The translations under genes and the position numbers were made by a program. 64,000 bases of DNA from Bradyrhizobium sp. Arg816 (GTDB lineage: Bacteria > Pseudomonadota > Alphaproteobacteria > Rhizobiales > Xanthobacteraceae). The stretch spans positions 186,001 through 250,000 of the forward strand of contig NZ_JAPRAQ010000007.1 in NCBI RefSeq assembly GCF_029989365.1, given 5' to 3'. The notes under the pieces were generated by a model. The model was given only the letters and a program-made list of their open reading frames with translations. It searched no databases and was not told where the DNA came from. The first letter of the stretch is position 1, and each line of letters starts with the position of its first letter. This document shows positions 60,423 through 64,000 of the stretch, piece after piece.

Positions 60423-61109
60423 ATGTCGTCGCTGAAAGTTATGCTGGGTATTTTGGCCGCTGGCCTGATGCTGTCGGGCTGCATGCAGGCCACACATTTT
60501 GAAGCGACCGACACCAAGGCCTTCAAGCCGAAGGACAAGGAACTCCTCGCCAAGGTCCGGTACGAGAACACCCCGGTCGCCGAGCCGTTCCGCCGCGCCA
60601 TCGTCGATTACCACCGCAAGGAATCGCCGGGCTCGATCGTGGTCGATTCCGACAACCATTACCTCTACTGGGTGTTGGATGGCGGAAAGGCGATCCGCTA
60701 CGGCATCACCGTCGGCGAAGAAGCCATGGCCTGGTCGGGCATTGCCAAGGTTGGCAGCATGACCGAGTGGCCGGCTTGGCATCCGACCCCGGGCGAGATT
60801 TCGCGACTGGGCGTGCCGACCTACGTTGCACCGGGTCCGGACAATCCGATGGGCTCCCGCGCGATGTATCTCTACTCCGGCGGCAAGGACACGCTGTTCC
60901 GCATTCACGGCACCAACCAGCCGGAATATATCGGCGCCTCGATCTCGTCGGGCTGCATCCGCCTGACCAACGAGGATGCCATCGACCTCTACAACCGCGT
61001 CAAGGTTGGCACCATTGTCGTGGTGCTCGAGCCGAAGCACGGCGACTCGCCCTACAATTCGCGCCTCGCGCTCGGCGGCAGCCAGACGGGCCAGGCGGGC
61101 AGCTACTGA
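60423..61109 (+). CDS. L,D-transpeptidase (YkuD domain)
   Basis: A periplasmic lipoprotein-type peptidoglycan cross-linking enzyme, 228 residues. The signal LKVMLGILAAGLMLSGC ends with a lipobox Cys (residue 20). The YkuD domain has the conserved HGTNQPEYIGASISSGCIRL, with active Cys and His, followed by TNEDAIDLYNRVKVGTIVVV. The start at 60423 gives a normal signal. Upstream codons are open to 60192 but carry no family sequence. It ends at a strong bidirectional terminator. Confidence 0.92.
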   Translation: MSSLKVMLGILAAGLMLSGCMQATHFEATDTKAFKPKDKELLAKVRYENTPVAEPFRRAIVDYHRKESPGSIVVDSDNHYLYWVLDGGKAIRYGITVGEEAMAWSGIAKVGSMTEWPAWHPTPGEISRLGVPTYVAPGPDNPMGSRAMYLYSGGKDTLFRIHGTNQPEYIGASISSGCIRLTNEDAIDLYNRVKVGTIVVVLEPKHGDSPYNSRLALGGSQTGQAGSY

Positions 61110-61132
61110 TCGCTTCCTGCTCTCAGACATTC

Positions 61133-61159
61133 AAAAGCGCCGGTTTTACCGGCGCTTTT
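61133..61159. terminator. bidirectional terminator
   Basis: AAAAGCGCCGGT-TTT-ACCGGCGCTTTT, a near-perfect GC-rich hairpin with A/T tails on both sides, between the convergent L,D-transpeptidase and extensin-family genes. It overlaps the last codons of the latter. Confidence 0.9.
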
Positions 61160-62267
61160 TTGTTGCCGGCTTGTGCGGCTCGGCTTTGCTGCCATTGGCG
61201 GCCGACTTGTCCGCAGGCGCCGGGGACTTCTGCGCTGCCTCGTCATCAGCTCCATCCTTGGCTGCATCCTTGGCTCCATCCTTGGCCTCAGGCCTGGCCG
61301 CGATCTCGCGCGGCGGCGCCTCCTCGGGCCGTTCCAACGGCAGCAACGGGGCGACCTGCGGCAGGGGATCCCAGACGTTCCACTGACAAATCCGGTAGTC
61401 ATTGCGCCGCTGCGCCAGGTCGAGATGGATGTGGTCCTCGTGATACCAGTCCGAGCCCGGACCGAGCACGGTGGAGAAGCGCGCGCAGACCGAATGCAGC
61501 ACGCGCTCGCGCACGTCGCGCGGCATGCTGCGGTCGGTCAGGCCGATCGACTGCCCGTTGGCGAGCTTGATGGCGCGAACGTCGAGCGCGTTGGCCTTGC
61601 CGTGCTCGGACAGCATCGCGCCGGCGATGCGGTTACGGCCTCTGCATTCGAAGCTGTCGAAATTGTCGAGGTCGCTGATGGTCGAGCCGAGGCTCGCCGC
61701 CAGCGGCACCATGTCCTTGCGCACCCAATCGGCGATCGCGGACGCCATGGTGCAGCGGAGGACCGCCGCCGGCTTGACCGCCACCTTGCGCTTGTCCGGC
61801 AGCACGATCGCCTCCAGCCGCACCAGATCCTCGCCGCCGCAGGCGCCGGGGCCGCGAATATCGGGAATGGACGGCGCGACTGCGATCTCCTCGGTCAGCG
61901 CCAGCCGGCAGGCCGAGAGCTGCTTCTCGGGCGGCGGCGCGGCCTCGGCGGGCTTGGTCGCGCTCGGCTTGTCGGAAGAAGGTTTTCCTTCGGTCTCCGG
62001 GGGGGCCTCGTCCGTTGCCTTGGGGGCTTCTTCAGGACGCGGTTTTGGTAGCGGTATCCTGACGGGCATCTTGGCGGAATGAACCGTCGCGCGCGGCCGT
62101 GGTGTACCAAAGCCAAAGATATCGAGCGGCGCAGCATATTTTCGCGCCTCTGCCCTCTCGGCCAGCACAAGCGACAGCCCCAGCGCGGCGGTAACCATTG
62201 CCGCGCCCGCGGACATATAGCCGCGACAAGACCATTTGCGGCGAAAGTCCGGCAGGCTAAAACTCAT
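61146..62267 (-). CDS. extensin-family protein with M15-like C-terminal domain
   Basis: 373 residues: an N-terminal membrane anchor or signal (MSAGAAMVTAALGLSLVLAE), a Pro/Glu/Lys-rich linker, then the extensin-like C-terminal domain (DWVRKDMVPLAASLGSTISD, FECRGRNRIAGAMLSEHGKA, DWYHEDHIHLDL). The DWYHEDHIHLD motif is metal-peptidase-like, suggesting a cell-wall hydrolase. A second low-complexity Ala/Lys/Glu tail ends the protein. Convergent with the L,D-transpeptidase; both fit envelope maintenance. Confidence 0.85.
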   Translation of the reverse strand: MSFSLPDFRRKWSCRGYMSAGAAMVTAALGLSLVLAERAEARKYAAPLDIFGFGTPRPRATVHSAKMPVRIPLPKPRPEEAPKATDEAPPETEGKPSSDKPSATKPAEAAPPPEKQLSACRLALTEEIAVAPSIPDIRGPGACGGEDLVRLEAIVLPDKRKVAVKPAAVLRCTMASAIADWVRKDMVPLAASLGSTISDLDNFDSFECRGRNRIAGAMLSEHGKANALDVRAIKLANGQSIGLTDRSMPRDVRERVLHSVCARFSTVLGPGSDWYHEDHIHLDLAQRRNDYRICQWNVWDPLPQVAPLLPLERPEEAPPREIAARPEAKDGAKDAAKDGADDEAAQKSPAPADKSAANGSKAEPHKPATKKRR

Positions 62268-62331
62268 GACAATTCTTTGGCCCAGCGCTGAGAGCTATAA
62301 AAAGTCCAGCCCACCTCGGAGGAATGTCTGA

Positions 62332-63960
62332 ATGCTTGGTTTGATGCAAGATTGGCCCCTGCTCTGCCACCGGATCATCGAACACGCCGCCAGGATTCAT
62401 GGCAAGCAGGAGGTCGTTACGAGATCGGTCGAGGGACCGATCCATCGCACCACCTACGGCGAAATCCACAAGCGGGCGCTCAAGGTCTCGCAGGTGCTGG
62501 AGCGAGACGGCATCAAGCTCGGTGACCGTGTCGCAACGATCGCCTGGAACACCTGGCGCCATCTCGAGGTCTGGTACGGCATCATGGGGATCGGCGCCAT
62601 CTGCCATACCGTCAATCCCCGCCTTTTCCCCGAGCAGATCGCCTGGATCATCAACCATGCGCAGGACCGCATCGTGATGACCGACCTCACCTTCGTTCCG
62701 GTCCTGGAGAAGATCGCCGACAAGCTGCCAAGCGTGGAACGCTACGTCGTGCTCACCGACAAGGCGAACATGCCGCAGACGACGCTGAAGAACGTGGTCG
62801 CCTACGAGGACTGGATCGCGGAGGCCGACGGCAAGTTCGAATGGAAGGACTTTGACGAGAACACGGCAGCCGCGATGTGCTACACATCCGGCACCACGGG
62901 CGATCCGAAGGGTGTTCTGTATTCGCATCGCTCCAACGTGCTGCACGCGCTGATGGCGAACAATGTCGATGCGCTCGGCACCAGCGCGTCCGAGACAATG
63001 CTGCCGGTGGTGCCGCTGTTCCATGCCAATAGCTGGGGCATCGCCTTCTCGGCGCCCTCGCAAGGCACCAAGCTGGTCATGCCCGGCGCCAAGCTCGACG
63101 GCGCCTCCGTCTACGAGCTGCTCTCGACCGAGAATGTGACGCACACGGCGGGCGTGCCCACGGTGTGGCTGATGCTGCTGCAGCACATGGCCGCCAACAA
63201 TCTGAAGCTGCCGGACCTGAAGATGGTGATCTGCGGCGGCTCGGCGATGCCGCGCTCGATGATCAAGGCCTTCCTCGACATGGGCTCGAACGTGCGCCAC
63301 GCCTGGGGCATGACCGAGATGAGTCCGATCGGCAGCGTCGCGGCACTGAAGCCGCCGTTCCAGAATGCGACCGGCGATGCGCGGCTCGACGTGCTGCAGA
63401 TGCAGGGCTATGCGCCCTTCGCGGTGGAGATGAAGATCACCGACGATGCCGGCAAGGAGCTGCCCTGGGACGGCAAGACCTTCGGCCGTCTCAAGGTCTC
63501 CGGCCCCGCCGTTGCCAAGGCCTATTACCGCGTCGACAGCAACATCCTCGACGAGGAAGGCTTCTTCGACACCGGCGACGTCGCGACCATCGACGAGGCC
63601 GGCTACATGCGGATCACCGACCGCTCCAAGGACGTGATCAAGTCCGGCGGCGAGTGGATCTCCTCGATCGACCTCGAAAACCTCGCGGTCGGCCATCCCG
63701 CCGTGGCGGAGGCCGCCGTCATCGGCATCTATCATCCCAAATGGGACGAGCGGCCGCTGCTGATCGTGCAGCTCAAGCAGGGCCAGCAGGCCAGCCGCGA
63801 GGACATCCTGAAGTTCATGGACGGCAAGATCGCCAAATGGTGGATGCCTGACGACGTCGCCTTCGTCGACGGCATTCCGCACACCGCGACCGGCAAGATC
63901 CTGAAGACCGCACTGCGCGACCAGTTCAAGGATTACCGCTTCCCGAACGCGGCGGCGTAA
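62332..63960 (+). CDS. long-chain acyl-CoA synthetase (AMP-forming)
   Basis: ATP-dependent fatty acid or carboxylic acid CoA ligase, 542 residues. Adenylation motifs: MCYTSGTTGDPKGVLYSHRS (A3), HAWGMTEMSP (A5), GFFDTGDVATIDEAGYMRIT (A7), and ITDRSKDVIKSGGEWISS (A8). The Lys of the C-terminal GKILKTALRDQF is the catalytic A10 lysine. Members of this subfamily act on medium- to long-chain or branched acids. Starts MLGLMQDWPLLCHRI with GGAGG upstream. Confidence 0.94.
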   Translation: MLGLMQDWPLLCHRIIEHAARIHGKQEVVTRSVEGPIHRTTYGEIHKRALKVSQVLERDGIKLGDRVATIAWNTWRHLEVWYGIMGIGAICHTVNPRLFPEQIAWIINHAQDRIVMTDLTFVPVLEKIADKLPSVERYVVLTDKANMPQTTLKNVVAYEDWIAEADGKFEWKDFDENTAAAMCYTSGTTGDPKGVLYSHRSNVLHALMANNVDALGTSASETMLPVVPLFHANSWGIAFSAPSQGTKLVMPGAKLDGASVYELLSTENVTHTAGVPTVWLMLLQHMAANNLKLPDLKMVICGGSAMPRSMIKAFLDMGSNVRHAWGMTEMSPIGSVAALKPPFQNATGDARLDVLQMQGYAPFAVEMKITDDAGKELPWDGKTFGRLKVSGPAVAKAYYRVDSNILDEEGFFDTGDVATIDEAGYMRITDRSKDVIKSGGEWISSIDLENLAVGHPAVAEAAVIGIYHPKWDERPLLIVQLKQGQQASREDILKFMDGKIAKWWMPDDVAFVDGIPHTATGKILKTALRDQFKDYRFPNAAA

Positions 63961-64000
63961 AAGGTGCCACCCTCCCCTGGAGGGGGAGGGGCGGCTCGCA

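Overview
The window looks like a chromosomal segment of a soil or plant-associated alphaproteobacterium, most likely Bradyrhizobium. This is inferred from the high G+C content, the gene order cbpA-like dnaJ / lipoprotein / pdxH, the xseB-dxs-tlyA-TrmA-type methyltransferase cluster, short intergenic palindromes of the kind scattered through Bradyrhizobium genomes, and FixLJ-like and FixK-box features. No database search was possible.

Region 1 (about 1-18.5 kb) is an accessory stress block. It holds a BI-1 membrane protein, thioredoxin 2, a frameshifted aldo/keto reductase, a DUF1931 histone-fold protein, a CNMP/thioredoxin-reductase fusion paired with an aldehyde dehydrogenase, a UBP zinc-finger protein, ClpB, a decayed second UBP zinc finger, a UvrA2-type ATPase, a decayed universal stress protein, a GAF/MEDS sensor pair, a Crp/Fnr remnant and a FixLJ-like two-component pair. 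Three genes on the same strand carry a TTGAC-N4-GTCA(A/T) Crp/Fnr (FixK/FNR) type box 59-70 bp before their start codons. This suggests a low-oxygen or redox regulon. Several genes are broken, so the block is partly decaying.

Region 2 (about 18.6-21.9 kb) is an integration hot spot. A 45-nt 3' fragment of tRNA-Lys(CUU), two small conserved genes, an excisionase-like gene overlapping a tyrosine integrase gene, short direct repeats and an intact tRNA-Gln(UUG) lie together. The tRNA-Gln marks the change from mosaic accessory DNA to compact high-G+C core DNA.

Region 3 (about 22-64 kb) is core metabolism. It contains: acyl-CoA dehydrogenase, MFS and enoyl-CoA hydratase genes; a 5'-nucleotidase; an HDAC-family amidohydrolase, xseB, dxs, a deoxyribosyltransferase and two RNA methyltransferases; a five-gene HMG-CoA-lyase / CoA-transferase / ABC importer operon divergent from a GntR regulator with a palindromic candidate operator; a fluoride-riboswitch operon (MFS, two CrcB/Fluc subunits, DUF190) followed by clpS; an adenylate cyclase, aroC, a histidine phosphatase and fabI; an ECF sigma / anti-sigma pair; dnaJ-like, pdxH, SDR and methyltransferase genes; CorA, an L,D-transpeptidase, an extensin-family protein and an acyl-CoA ligase.

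The most notable systems are the fluoride operon, in which a visible aptamer, antiterminator and terminator precede an MFS transporter of unknown role, and the shared FixK-like boxes of the stress block.
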